DNA of 63,714 bases from positions 1-63,714 of IMG/VR virus record IMGVR_UViG_3300030117_005059; one strand, written 5' to 3'. Of this stretch, positions 1 to 8,670 are shown in pieces. The stretch is from a virus. The translations under genes and the position numbers were made by a program. Position 1 is the stretch's first letter, and every line of letters starts with the position of its first letter. Below the pieces are notes generated by a model that saw only the letters and a program-made list of their open reading frames with translations, was not told the DNA's origin and did not search any database.

Positions 1-1932
1 CCCCCCCTGGTGGGCAAAACCACCTTGTTCAAGAAGCATTCTTGGTCCAAAGTATCCCAACAAACCACCAGCAGCAGCACCAACGGCACCACCAACTAAA
101 GTTCCAATACCAGGGAATATTGACCCGATTGCTGCACCAAATTGAGCGCCCTTAAGCATACCACCGCCGACCAAAGCTGCTGTACCGGCACCGCTGGTTA
201 AAGCACCTTTGATAACACCTAATAGGGCTTTTCCAATGGCTGTCAAAGCAGGCACAGCAGCGGATTGAAATTTATCCATAGCGCCCTCAAAATCCCCTTC
301 AAGGATCATACCAAACGTATCTTTTATACCCCGTATAAAACCCTGCACAGGTTCAGAATTAAATATCGATATCAGTGTAGGGAACAAATCATTAGCTAGG
401 TAGTCAATACCTGCGATTAAATTGTCAGCGATGAAGTTTGATATCCCCACTAATGTCTCGCCGAACTGCCCAGCACTGCCGCCGGTCATGTCCATCAGTG
501 GCAAAACTCTCTCAGACAAAACATCACCAATATGTGTAATAACATTTGCAAGTGGTGCAAAGACTCTTTTTGATAGATCAAAATAAACTTTTGACATATT
601 GTCTGACCTTTGTAATAGTGGTGTTAATACTCTTGTACCCAAATCAATAAGACTAGTCACCAACGGGCTAACATCAAGAACCATCTTTTGGAAGAAACCT
701 TTGATCTTGTCCATAAGAGAAAGATAATCTTTACCTCTCTTTTCTGCCTCTTCCCTTTCCATCCTTTCTGTCTCAAAAGCCTCTCGACTTACACTAAGTC
801 TCTTAAGGTCGGCTACTTCAAGTCCAGTAATACCAGCCAAGTTTCTCTTCTGAAACTTACTTAATTGATCAAACTGCACTCCCTGTGCCTTAAGATTGTT
901 CATAACAGCTAAAGCACGATCTGTTTCACTCATCTTCATAAGTTCTATCGTGTTAAGTTGTGTCCCGAACGTGGCATTCAATTTAGACACCACGTCCGAC
1001 GCTGAGTCGTAGTCCTCAAATTTATCAGAGAAAGCTAATAAAGCTTCGGCGTTAACGCCAAATTGTCTTCCCATCTTTTGAAACTCCAAAGCGGTTCCCA
1101 TTGCCCTTGGTCCTAGCTCTGCCAAAGATTTTGACATCCCTAGTGTCGCTCTCCCCAACGCTCCTGGGTCCATCCCCATGTTCTTAGCGGTGCCAAGAAT
1201 TGTCATAGAAAAATCTTCTACTTCCTTCATTCCTCCACCAAAAGTCCCAACAATCTGGTCTATCGCCTCAGTCGTTGTTGTGGCATCAATACCAAGCTGA
1301 CTTACGTCCGCAGCAAGATCAATGGCTGACTTACGAAATCCTGCTGATTCTCTCTGGAAGAAAGCAAAGTTATCATTCATTGTTCCAACTAGTTGCGCTG
1401 CTTGCTCCGTGGTGCCACCAAATAAAGCTAACTCTCTCTTAGCAAAGGTAAGCTCCTCAGTGAAAGCCATCGCACCACCAGTAGCTTTTCTAAATTCCTG
1501 TGATTGTTTTTCTACTTCTAAAGTCGCTGTAATTATGCTACCAACAAAACTAGAGACTACAGCCTTAACACCCTCGTAAGCTCCCTGTAGTGCTCGGATG
1601 CGTCTGATGGCTGCTGCGTGGTTTTTCTTGGCTTTCTTTTCTTCAGCATCTTGAAATTCAGCAACCTCATTGTTGTAGGCTCTTTGCTCTTCTTCAGACT
1701 GTCTCCTGAGAGCAGCAATCTCCGCCTCAATTTCTGCGGTCGCCTCGCCTCTCGCTCTGGCTTCCTCAAGGGCTTCTTTTTCAGCTTCAATGCGAGCATT
1801 AAGACCTTGGAGTTCAATTTGCAGTTGTTGTTCTCTCTCTGCGAATTGTTCTCTGGTTCTATCAGCAATCTCATCGAGAGCCTCTTGAAGTAATCGTCTT
1901 CGTTCTTCTACTGCTTCTTCAAAAGTAGCCAA
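1..1932 (-). CDS. Tail tape-measure protein, partial (C-terminus off window)
   Basis: One reading frame stays open from a TTG start to the window edge, giving 644 codons with no stop. The TTG is chosen because AGGAG lies ten bases upstream and an in-frame TAA closes the frame just before it. Residues 1-130 are charged and strongly coiled-coil. They are followed by a long helical region and then hydrophobic Gly/Ala stretches, including a glycine-zipper run near the left edge (GTLVGGAVGAAAGG). Tape-measure proteins set tail length and sit in the tube lumen. Size, helical make-up and position after tube and chaperone-like genes fit that role. I see no specific catalytic motif, and the family call rests mostly on architecture and order. 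Confidence 0.72.
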   Translation of the reverse strand, partial: MATFEEAVEERRRLLQEALDEIADRTREQFAEREQQLQIELQGLNARIEAEKEALEEARARGEATAEIEAEIAALRRQSEEEQRAYNNEVAEFQDAEEKKAKKNHAAAIRRIRALQGAYEGVKAVVSSFVGSIITATLEVEKQSQEFRKATGGAMAFTEELTFAKRELALFGGTTEQAAQLVGTMNDNFAFFQRESAGFRKSAIDLAADVSQLGIDATTTTEAIDQIVGTFGGGMKEVEDFSMTILGTAKNMGMDPGALGRATLGMSKSLAELGPRAMGTALEFQKMGRQFGVNAEALLAFSDKFEDYDSASDVVSKLNATFGTQLNTIELMKMSETDRALAVMNNLKAQGVQFDQLSKFQKRNLAGITGLEVADLKRLSVSREAFETERMEREEAEKRGKDYLSLMDKIKGFFQKMVLDVSPLVTSLIDLGTRVLTPLLQRSDNMSKVYFDLSKRVFAPLANVITHIGDVLSERVLPLMDMTGGSAGQFGETLVGISNFIADNLIAGIDYLANDLFPTLISIFNSEPVQGFIRGIKDTFGMILEGDFEGAMDKFQSAAVPALTAIGKALLGVIKGALTSGAGTAALVGGGMLKGAQFGAAIGSIFPGIGTLVGGAVGAAAGGLLGYFGPRMLLEQGGFAHQGG

Positions 1933-1951
1933 CTTATATTAACTCCTACTC

Positions 1952-2284
1952 TTATTTAAGAGGCCACGAAATGCCCGTTTCCTTTTCAAACATTTGGATC
2001 GAGCGGTTTAGTTTAGCTCTTTGTTTATAAGTCATTGGGCTATCTAAACCGTGCCTCTTAATAGAGTCCATATACTTTTTCTCGCCAATCAAGGCGGAGG
2101 TAAATCGATCAACTTGAATCCTGTTACCAACAACTCTTACTGGCACTCTTGTGCCCTTAAACATCTTCTCCAACAAGTATTGAATCCAGGCACCAAAGAC
2201 CTTTAACATGTTCTCGTCAAGCTGGTCTTTATTACCGCTGTCCAGATCAAAAACAAATTTATTAAAGTCAATCATATCTTTCAC
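1952..2284 (-). CDS. Small protein upstream of tape measure, unknown
   Basis: A 110-residue protein with a GTG start, chosen because GGAGG lies seven bases upstream; the next in-frame ATG (codon 4) is too far from it. The protein is soluble and mixed-charge, with no signal peptide, membrane segment or recognisable motif. It is the first gene after a late-type promoter (2314-2322) and a terminator (2342-2367), and is probably co-transcribed with the tape-measure gene. A role in tail assembly is inferred only from position. Confidence 0.7.
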   Translation of the reverse strand: MKDMIDFNKFVFDLDSGNKDQLDENMLKVFGAWIQYLLEKMFKGTRVPVRVVGNRIQVDRFTSALIGEKKYMDSIKRHGLDSPMTYKQRAKLNRSIQMFEKETGISWPLK

Positions 2285-2313
2285 GGTCTGCCCTCCAAGT
2301 ATACAACTCTTAT

Positions 2314-2322
2314 TAAATAGTT
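2314..2322 (-). promoter_or_regulatory. Late-type promoter motif AACTATTTA
   Basis: The minus strand reads AACTATTTA followed by ATAAG, 30 bases before the GTG start of the 110-residue gene. The same nine-mer recurs upstream of six other units. It follows directly on a terminator hairpin, so it would start the tape-measure transcript. Confidence 0.6.
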
Positions 2323-2341
2323 GGCATAGTCAAATAAATAC

Positions 2342-2367
2342 AAAGGGGAACCCTGTGGCTCCCCTTT
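2342..2367 (-). terminator. Hairpin terminator after the tail tube/chaperone unit
   Basis: An eight-base perfect stem (2342-2349 with 2360-2367, AAAGGGGA/TCCCCTTT) encloses a ten-base loop. It overlaps the stop codon of the frameshifted ORF at 2366. On the minus strand it is followed by a T-rich stretch (GTATTTATTTG); the plus-strand side is also T-rich, so it could work in both directions. It separates the sheath/tube unit from the tape-measure unit. Confidence 0.6.
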
Positions 2368-2593
2368 ATTTTTTGTTTGCGGCTCGCTTTCTCGCTTTGG
2401 CAGTGTCCTCAATTTCTTTTTGTAATCTTTTTAGGAACCACCTTCTCAGTTTAATTGGGAGATTATAAGATTCAAAGAAGCTCCATCCACCATAGTGTTT
2501 CAACAAGAAAAGCTCTTCATACACTGATTCTATATATGCGTTATTCAGGCCAAAAAAACTCCGCACTAAGCGGGATCTCCATCTCCTCATCAT
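2366..2593 (-). CDS. gp51-like frame, probable frameshifted C-terminal extension of the gp26-like protein
   Basis: A second frame overlaps the end of the gp26-like gene and stays open to 2366. The informative part starts at about 2551: 61 residues beginning GLNNAYIESVYEELF, with a basic PIKLRRWFLKRLQKE segment and a Lys-rich end. Small T4-like gp51/tail-chaperone proteins share this kind of short aromatic and basic sequence. The only ATGs in the frame (2593, 2590) have no ribosome binding site and lie in sequence coding for the partner's zinc ribbon. A run of seven T at 2552-2558 would let ribosomes leave the gp26-like frame and enter this one. I therefore read it as an extension rather than an independent gene. 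Confidence 0.6.
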   Translation of the reverse strand: MMRRWRSRLVRSFFGLNNAYIESVYEELFLLKHYGGWSFFESYNLPIKLRRWFLKRLQKEIEDTAKARKRAANKK

Positions 2594-3392
2594 GTCCACA
2601 ACTATTACACACGAAGTAATCACTGAGGACAATATCAGGATTCACTTGCTTATATACTTTTCTCATATGCCTAGCGTCCAATGCTGGCATTAGCTCAACT
2701 GCTCTAGCTAGATCAACGGGTTGAGTTGAACCATTGACACTAACTAGGATTGACCTTAGCAGGTCGGTTGATTGAGTTTCACCTAGTTTATGTTTTTTCT
2801 TTTGCTCTCTTTGTTTTGTGGCTTTCACCTCATCCCCAGCAGTAAGAAGTCTAAACTCAACAGGGTAACCGCTTTTAGGGAGAGTGGTCAGATACAATCC
2901 ATTTGCTGAACCTTTGGAAACACCTAGGCTATCTAAGTCTTGCTCTTTAAATTGCGTGATTCTCTCAATGCTATACGAAACCTCTTCCGCTGCTCCACAA
3001 GATGGGCAAACCATTCTTACTTCATAGTCATCACCATAACCAGTGACTCTCGCTGCCACCAAGATAGCATTTCTATCACCGATCAAGAGGTCATTTGCCC
3101 TGATTCTTTTATCAAGAACAAGACTGTCAACCAATCTATTCAAAGCCATGCCACTTTTCAATAGCGATCTAGACGTTAGAATATCTTCCTCTTTTGCTGT
3201 CATAAAACGAATCTCTACTTCGCCAACGCCAGCTAAAGGATGGGGATCTTGATAACTTTGACCTTTCGATGGCAATTTGACCATTTCCGTAGGAACTGAC
3301 CAATCCATCTGTGCGGCAGGTGCTTGAGTTGGAGCAGGGCTATTACCCTCGTGTAGATCTGGTACGCCCATACGCTCTTCGTTTCTGCTCAT
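2541..3392 (-). CDS. T4 gp26-like baseplate/tail-assembly protein with zinc ribbon
   Basis: A 283-residue protein. Residues 30-75 carry the pattern of the T4 base-plate family (PF12322): VKLPSKG, then EVEIRFMTAKEEDIL. A zinc ribbon follows, built from CPSCG near residue 130 and CNSCG near residue 262. The start has AAAGG upstream. In T4, gp26 belongs to the baseplate hub. Here the gene sits between the tail tube and the tape measure, the usual place of G/GT-type tail chaperones. It ends in FFWPE nine bases after a T7 run that could redirect ribosomes into the overlapping frame. Hub subunit and chaperone are both possible. Confidence 0.7.
   Translation of the reverse strand: MSRNEERMGVPDLHEGNSPAPTQAPAAQMDWSVPTEMVKLPSKGQSYQDPHPLAGVGEVEIRFMTAKEEDILTSRSLLKSGMALNRLVDSLVLDKRIRANDLLIGDRNAILVAARVTGYGDDYEVRMVCPSCGAAEEVSYSIERITQFKEQDLDSLGVSKGSANGLYLTTLPKSGYPVEFRLLTAGDEVKATKQREQKKKHKLGETQSTDLLRSILVSVNGSTQPVDLARAVELMPALDARHMRKVYKQVNPDIVLSDYFVCNSCGHDEEMEIPLSAEFFWPE
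2552..2558 (-). promoter_or_regulatory. Candidate ribosomal frameshift site (T7)
   Basis: In the zero frame the mRNA reads GAG TTT TTT TGG CCT GAA TAA. Phe-tRNA in the P site can re-pair perfectly after a +1 or a -2 slip. Either shift enters the frame beginning GGC CTG AAT AAC, which stays open for 61 codons. A -1 slip reaches TGA almost at once. The product would be about 341-342 residues instead of 283. Confidence 0.5.
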
Positions 3393-3453
3393 AAATAAAA
3401 CCTTTCCTAGATGTAGTATCTAGTTTACTCTAATAATATTGTGGTGTTAAATT

Positions 3454-4014
3454 TTAGACAGTGCCCGCATAGCCAGCCACTGCGTTACCACTCCTTGTAA
3501 GTTCTGCCCAGTCGAATGAGATATCAACGCTAAGCTCTTGCAAGCCGTCATCACCGTAGTCAAGTCCCTGACCAAAGGACACCTTCTCAATCCAAGCGTT
3601 CTTAAGTTCCCACACTTCAATTTCACTTCCGTTATTATCAAGCTGCACAATACGAACAGCGCCTCCGATAGCTTCAATCGCTTTACCTTTACTGGTAGTG
3701 CGAATCGCACCGGGACCAGTTGGGTAATCATACCCTGATTTTCTAATGATATTAATAAGAGTTCTAGCAAGATCTGGATTAACAGGATCGCCCATGGTGA
3801 CACTAATAGGAGAGTTCCAAGTAACTCGCCCAGGATACTTAAACGTATGGTTCAAATATTGGTGCTCCTGCGATGCAATGGTTGCCTCCGGCTTAGCCGA
3901 AACACTCTTAACTACCCAAACAGGAACCCCACCTAGATAAAAGAAGAACCTATATTTTCTTTTCGGATCTGCCTGAGCGTCTCCCCAGAAAATTCCTTCA
4001 CCTGCATTTGCCAT
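3454..4014 (-). CDS. 19: Tail tube protein (T4 gp19-like)
   Basis: A 186-residue protein, close to the usual size for T4 gp19-type tube subunits. The N-terminus (FFWGDAQADPKRKYRFFFYL) and the C-terminal half (ELKNAWIEKVSFGQGLDYGDD, then LQELSVDISFDWAEL) match the beta-sandwich tube fold. The subunit stacks into hexameric rings that form the channel for DNA. It lies directly downstream of the sheath gene, as in T4, with GGGAG ten bases before ATG. Confidence 0.88.
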   Translation of the reverse strand: MANAGEGIFWGDAQADPKRKYRFFFYLGGVPVWVVKSVSAKPEATIASQEHQYLNHTFKYPGRVTWNSPISVTMGDPVNPDLARTLINIIRKSGYDYPTGPGAIRTTSKGKAIEAIGGAVRIVQLDNNGSEIEVWELKNAWIEKVSFGQGLDYGDDGLQELSVDISFDWAELTRSGNAVAGYAGTV

Positions 4015-4056
4015 TCTTATTTTACTCCCTTGTTAAAGTATATAGTCCTTTGTCGA

Positions 4057-7000
4057 TTAATCCGCAAACGATGCTCCAGTATTTGTAATCACAAAATCGA
4101 TTGCAAAGAACTCGGCAGTCCGGGTTGGTTTCAACAAAATCTTAGCGTAAATAATATTTCTATCAACTAAGTCTGGAGTCGTTGTTGATTCATCCAAAAT
4201 CAAGCGGAACTCTTCGAGACCAAATCTCGACTGAACGCTCCGAAGAACTGGCTCTGCTTGTCCAATAAATCTGTTCCATGTTGACTGAGTGTTTTGATCA
4301 AACAACATCCGACTTGCAATGAAACTAATCTCTTTCTTGAGGAACACCATCAAGCGGCGAACGTTAATACGGTCAAGTGCTGATCGAGTTACCTGTAGAG
4401 TCTTCTGTCCGAAGATCACAATACCCTCTGCTGGGAACTGTGCGATTGGGTTAATGTTAGCAGCGTACAACTCGTCTCTTTCGTCAGACGTCAGTCGTCT
4501 TGAAACATCAAGCACTGGTACACCACCCGCACCCTCAGACAATCCACCTCGTGCAAAGCCGGCTGGTGCATACCAAGGAGCCCGGACACGATCAGTGAAC
4601 GAGAACGCACCCAGGGCTGCAACCGAAGGCGGTGCCCAAAGAGCCTGACCGCTAACCGTATCTTGGATACGAACCCAGGGATAGTAAGCTGCACCGTAAC
4701 TATTGTTGAGCCCTCTTTCACGAAGCGAATCAACTGCCTGCTTGATAGAGAACGAGTTACGATCTTTGTAGCTCTTAGTATTTTCGCTTTGTGCGTCATA
4801 GACCTTTTCGAGATCAATGATAGCGATAGCGTCACCACGATCCTCAGTTACGTCTAAGAGATAATCAGTCACACCAACGGCAGTAACACCAGGGACGGTA
4901 ATGACATTAAATTCAACTACCTCTGGATCTCTTACAACATTAATCGCTCGGCGCAAGCTATGGAGTTCATAACTTGTTTTTTCTGATGTGCCGATATTTC
5001 TATTTGCAAAAGGTTCACGCTCAGTGATGTCCAAGCCATCAAAACCGCCGTGGAGGCAAGTGGTGAACTGGTTGTAGTTGTTTTCCAACACTCGCTTGTA
5101 TGAGGCGGACGCAGCCGAGGCGGAAACGATGTTTTGTCCGTTTTCAGTTGGAACTTTTGCACCAGCCGTGAAACTAAAGTCCGCAGCACGCTTACCACGT
5201 CGGTACACAGCCGCATCCGTCGATCCACTAACAGGTCCAACATCGTCCAATGAGAAGCACCACATGTGCTGCAATGGACTTGATCCTGCGTTTGTATCTT
5301 GACCAATGAAGCCACCATTACGCCCTTGGGCACCTGGCTCTGCGCCAATGTCAAGATTAGTAGTAGGTGAGTTCGAGTCATTTAGCCCCTGAGCCCTAGA
5401 CCTTAGAAGGTCAATAACCTCTGTGCTAAATCTATTGTCCGAAAAGGCTTTGCCAGTGTAAGCACCAAAGTAAATATTCTTTGGACTATTCGGGCTACCA
5501 TCAGACGAACTAATACGAAGTGGCAAGCTTGGCATGACAACTGATAGCTGCTGTGCGGCTTCCGTTCCTGAGATTACAGTTGCTGCACCGCCAAGGTGTC
5601 CACCGACAACACCGAACGCTGACTGTTCGCCACCGTCAACCATAACGTGACGACTGACAGCAGCAGGATTACTCAAGGTACCAAAGCTGGCAGCGCCACT
5701 AACGATTGCAAAGTCTCTGTATTTGATAGGACCAAACACACCGAAGGGTAGATACTCAGGGTTTGTTACCGCACGATCAACATCCTCATCCATTACCACA
5801 CGAATGTAGCGAGACTTGTTCGGATAGTTGCCGTAAGTTCGGTTTGCACCCTCTGAAGTTTGATATTCTACAAACTGATCACCGATTTCTCTAGCGATAT
5901 ATCTTCTAGCCGCAGGATTCAAACTTAAGTTATCAAATCTCTCTAGCACAACTGGTCTATTATCATTATCCGACAGACGACGAACAACAACAGAGAACGT
6001 ACCATAAGGATCAAAGTCATTAGTAGGTGCAGTGATGTTAGTGATAGAAATTTTAATTTCTCTTTGCGTGCTTTCCCCAGCGGAGATAGCTTCAAATCTA
6101 AACAGCTTCTGCATATTCTCTGGCTTGAAGCCAGAAGTATTAGAGCCTAGATCCTGTGAGATGTACCAGCCAGTTGTAGCCTTAGAGGCTGCTTGGCGGT
6201 GATCTGCTTGCTCTTGCTCGGTATTCTGATCATTGCGGAGCGGCATGACAGCGCCAATAAGGGTACCGGCAGTCTGCACAGTACCAGTAATCGCCAACTC
6301 AGCAAAATCAGTCTGGTTAACGTGTCTCTCGAAGGTTTCCCCCAAGAAATAGTTAATGTTTGTAGTAGTCCCAGGGAACTTAGCCGTTGAGATACCACTG
6401 TTTGTTAGCGTTGGGTCAGTGTTAAACACCTTACGGATAAATCTTTCACTGTTGGGATTAAAGTTGAACCTAATCTTATCAACTTCGCTGCCACCAGCAG
6501 TGATACTAGCAACAAACTCACCATTGGAATCACTCTTAATCAGAGTACAGCCACGGCTCTGGGTTTGTCTATTGTTACCAGTCGTTCCTGACAGGAGGAC
6601 ACGCCCACCAGCAGTATCATCGTCTACACAGTAGAAAATAGCTGCCAGGGTACCCGTTGCTTGGAGAACTTGAGCACCAGTTGCTGGTCCTGAAGCGGAT
6701 GGCCAAACAAATAGCCCCCAAGCACCACCCTCAGTATCAGTGGCACTGATTGACCCAAACTTCCAGCCGGCTTTGCCGCCATTAGCTTCTGTTGCATTGG
6801 GGTCCTCTTCGCCTAACAGGCGAACAACGTTTAGAGTAGGATTGTTTCTTAACCAGGCTTGTGCAGCATAAGCAGCGTAGGTTGGGGAAGTCATGTTTCC
6901 TTCACGCCAAACATCTCCACTACGACCGCCGGGAACTGGTGCCCCGAATACATCAACAAATTCTGCGAAAGACTCAACTCTGACTGGAGTCATAGCCGGT

Positions 7001-7122
7001 CCTTTTTGCATACGACCAATAACTAGGGGTCCAATATCACCGGGTTCTCTTGGGATCTCCGAGTTGTCGATCTCATTAACGAAAACGCCGGGAGACACAA
7101 ACTTAAACTTTCTTTCAGCCAT
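4057..7122 (-). CDS. 18: Contractile tail sheath protein (T4 gp18-like), enlarged
   Basis: At 1021 residues this is much larger than T4 gp18 (659). The N-terminus (SPGVFVNEIDNSEIP, then GPLVIGRMQKGPAMTPVRV) and the last third (AAYYPWVRIQDTVSG, ALWAPPSVAALGAF, GIVIFGQKTLQ, then INVRRLMVFLKKEIS) are the conserved sheath core that polymerises around the tube and contracts. The extra length lies between about residues 100 and 690 and probably forms surface-exposed domains. AGAGGAG precedes the ATG. The unit starts at a late-type promoter at 7183-7191. Confidence 0.93.
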   Translation of the reverse strand: MAERKFKFVSPGVFVNEIDNSEIPREPGDIGPLVIGRMQKGPAMTPVRVESFAEFVDVFGAPVPGGRSGDVWREGNMTSPTYAAYAAQAWLRNNPTLNVVRLLGEEDPNATEANGGKAGWKFGSISATDTEGGAWGLFVWPSASGPATGAQVLQATGTLAAIFYCVDDDTAGGRVLLSGTTGNNRQTQSRGCTLIKSDSNGEFVASITAGGSEVDKIRFNFNPNSERFIRKVFNTDPTLTNSGISTAKFPGTTTNINYFLGETFERHVNQTDFAELAITGTVQTAGTLIGAVMPLRNDQNTEQEQADHRQAASKATTGWYISQDLGSNTSGFKPENMQKLFRFEAISAGESTQREIKISITNITAPTNDFDPYGTFSVVVRRLSDNDNRPVVLERFDNLSLNPAARRYIAREIGDQFVEYQTSEGANRTYGNYPNKSRYIRVVMDEDVDRAVTNPEYLPFGVFGPIKYRDFAIVSGAASFGTLSNPAAVSRHVMVDGGEQSAFGVVGGHLGGAATVISGTEAAQQLSVVMPSLPLRISSSDGSPNSPKNIYFGAYTGKAFSDNRFSTEVIDLLRSRAQGLNDSNSPTTNLDIGAEPGAQGRNGGFIGQDTNAGSSPLQHMWCFSLDDVGPVSGSTDAAVYRRGKRAADFSFTAGAKVPTENGQNIVSASAASASYKRVLENNYNQFTTCLHGGFDGLDITEREPFANRNIGTSEKTSYELHSLRRAINVVRDPEVVEFNVITVPGVTAVGVTDYLLDVTEDRGDAIAIIDLEKVYDAQSENTKSYKDRNSFSIKQAVDSLRERGLNNSYGAAYYPWVRIQDTVSGQALWAPPSVAALGAFSFTDRVRAPWYAPAGFARGGLSEGAGGVPVLDVSRRLTSDERDELYAANINPIAQFPAEGIVIFGQKTLQVTRSALDRINVRRLMVFLKKEISFIASRMLFDQNTQSTWNRFIGQAEPVLRSVQSRFGLEEFRLILDESTTTPDLVDRNIIYAKILLKPTRTAEFFAIDFVITNTGASFAD

Positions 7123-7149
7123 TAAACTTTTCTCCTCTAAGACGAGTTA

Positions 7150-7171
7150 CACTTTGGCGCAATCGCCAGTG
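7150..7171 (-). other. Stem-loop in the tail-sheath leader
   Basis: Between the late-type promoter and the sheath ribosome binding site, the minus strand can fold as CAC, TGGCG, loop ATTG, CGCCA, AA, GTG. It lacks a T-tract, so it is more likely an mRNA leader structure than a terminator. Confidence 0.4.
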
Positions 7172-7182
7172 CCGTTCCTTAG

Positions 7183-7191
7183 TAAATAGTT
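7183..7191 (-). promoter_or_regulatory. Late-type promoter motif AACTATTTA
   Basis: The minus strand reads AACTATTTA then CTAAGG, 61 bases before the sheath start, in a 96-base intergenic gap. It shares the extended pattern AACTATTTA-N-T-W-W with the other copies. Confidence 0.65.
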
Positions 7192-7218
7192 ACTTGATAT
7201 TGCAAACTCCCCGCAGTG

Positions 7219-8166
7219 TTATGGTTTTCCGAATGGTTTAATTTTGCGGGGAATTATCTTTTTACTTGCACGCACCTGATCAGCTAATCTGAACACTCCA
7301 CTTTCAAGCTCAACCTTCTGAACAAACTCTACTTCTTCCTCAACTAAAGCTCTTTCATTTTGGAATACAATTTCTGCTGCTGATTCTCTGATGACAACGT
7401 TTGGCTTGTCTTGATTCTTATCTCCACCAATAATATACCCGAGCACATTGATTGTCACATCGGTTTTAAATAATCTCTCGTCCTCACCAAGAGATGCAGC
7501 ATTGTTTGCCAACGAAAAGCTAGCGTCTACAAACGCCTCGTATCTATTGCCCTCATGAGTAATAAAGAAACTATTGATTGCACCCTTGTCAGTTATGATC
7601 GGTGCTAAAATTTGATTCATCTGTTGGACATATTCAGTTGTTATTGATACCGTATAAGAAACATCAATGTAGACCGGCTGAGGTATGGAGATCACCTCGT
7701 ATACAATTTTGCTGTTTTCCCTAGGAAACGTTTTGCGGAACTTGTCCGCACCAGACAAGCTTCTTCTAATCGAATCGGCGTTAGCTCTAACCGAAGTTTT
7801 GCTTTGTTTTATCCTTCTAGCAATAGTAATAGAGCCACCCTTCTCATCATTGACCCCTGGGAAATTACCGTGGTATATGCCACGGTTACCTGGGTCTTTT
7901 GACACAGATGTTCTCTCCAGAGAAATCAAAGGATAAATTAACGTTGTGTTATTGTCTCTAAGGTTCACATTATTCTTTATCATGTGCGCCCGCTCTTGTG
8001 TGGAAAAGAGCACGGGGACTTTTTTAAACCCCTTGTTTGTATCGCAATGAATATCTAAAGTTTCATTGATATATTTGAACATAGCAAAGTCAATATCCTC
8101 AATTCTTGAGGGGTTGATCGGCAATTGGGTTTCTGTTAACTCATTTGTCTTGGTTCTACGAGGCAT
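7219..8166 (-). CDS. 15: Tail completion/sheath-stabiliser protein (T4 gp15-like)
   Basis: A 315-residue protein. Residues 25-110 follow the gp15 pattern: a helix starting FAMFKYINETLDIH, a strand with VPVLFSTQERAHMI, then LIYPLISLERTSVSKD. A middle segment (SIPQPVYIDVSYTVSITTEYV) matches the second half of the family. gp15 caps the sheath/tube and joins tail to head in T4. The gene overlaps the gp14-like gene by 11 bases, and GGGAGGG precedes its ATG. Gene order gp13-gp14-gp15-gp18-gp19 is conserved in T4-like phages, which supports the call. Confidence 0.62.
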   Translation of the reverse strand: MPRRTKTNELTETQLPINPSRIEDIDFAMFKYINETLDIHCDTNKGFKKVPVLFSTQERAHMIKNNVNLRDNNTTLIYPLISLERTSVSKDPGNRGIYHGNFPGVNDEKGGSITIARRIKQSKTSVRANADSIRRSLSGADKFRKTFPRENSKIVYEVISIPQPVYIDVSYTVSITTEYVQQMNQILAPIITDKGAINSFFITHEGNRYEAFVDASFSLANNAASLGEDERLFKTDVTINVLGYIIGGDKNQDKPNVVIRESAAEIVFQNERALVEEEVEFVQKVELESGVFRLADQVRASKKIIPRKIKPFGKP

Positions 8167-8665
8167 CGAACAGTCCCTCCCTTGCCTTTCTACAAGTAGC
8201 TACAACCTCAACCTGTTTGTTATCTTGCCCAAAGAGTCTTCTAGGTTGGGATAATTTAACAATTTCATAATGTTGTTTTTCATACTGCACATAATCACCA
8301 ATACGGGCAAACAGGTCTTGATCCTCAGTTAATCTACGCTGGTGCATATGAACTGTTATGTTTGCAACTCTATCAATACCATATTTTTCACTGGTTTGAT
8401 TTGAACCCTCCCACACAACCAGGGCATATATGCGAATTGGAGGCAGGAAGGTTTTCTTGATCGCTTCTCCATATAAGGAGTGAAAGTTGGAAGCTTCCAT
8501 GTCAATCGGAAAATACAGAATCTGCTGTCCAACAACGTTTTCAATAATTTCATCATTGATTTGTTTGACAAGATCACGCTCTTTCTCACCAACAAACATT
8601 GGTGGTGGAGGTGCAGTGGGTTGTGTCCAGAGATTGTCGGGTTTTGATTTAGTGGAGTCAGACAT
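8156..8665 (-). CDS. 14: Neck/head-completion protein (T4 gp14-like)
   Basis: A 169-residue protein. A Pro-rich start (PTAPPPPMF) is followed by QQILYFPIDMEASNFHSLYGEA, PIRIYALVVW and then a C-terminal beta region (ARIGDYVQYEKQHYEIV, followed by QVEVVATCRKA) as in gp14-like head-closure proteins. The 'define how it is connected, then state it depends on Y/F' pattern of short strands is typical of head-tail joining proteins. It sits between gp13-like and gp15-like genes. Assignment depends on both motif resemblance and order. Confidence 0.58.
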   Translation of the reverse strand: MSDSTKSKPDNLWTQPTAPPPPMFVGEKERDLVKQINDEIIENVVGQQILYFPIDMEASNFHSLYGEAIKKTFLPPIRIYALVVWEGSNQTSEKYGIDRVANITVHMHQRRLTEDQDLFARIGDYVQYEKQHYEIVKLSQPRRLFGQDNKQVEVVATCRKAREGLFDAS

Positions 8666-8670
8666 TTAAA

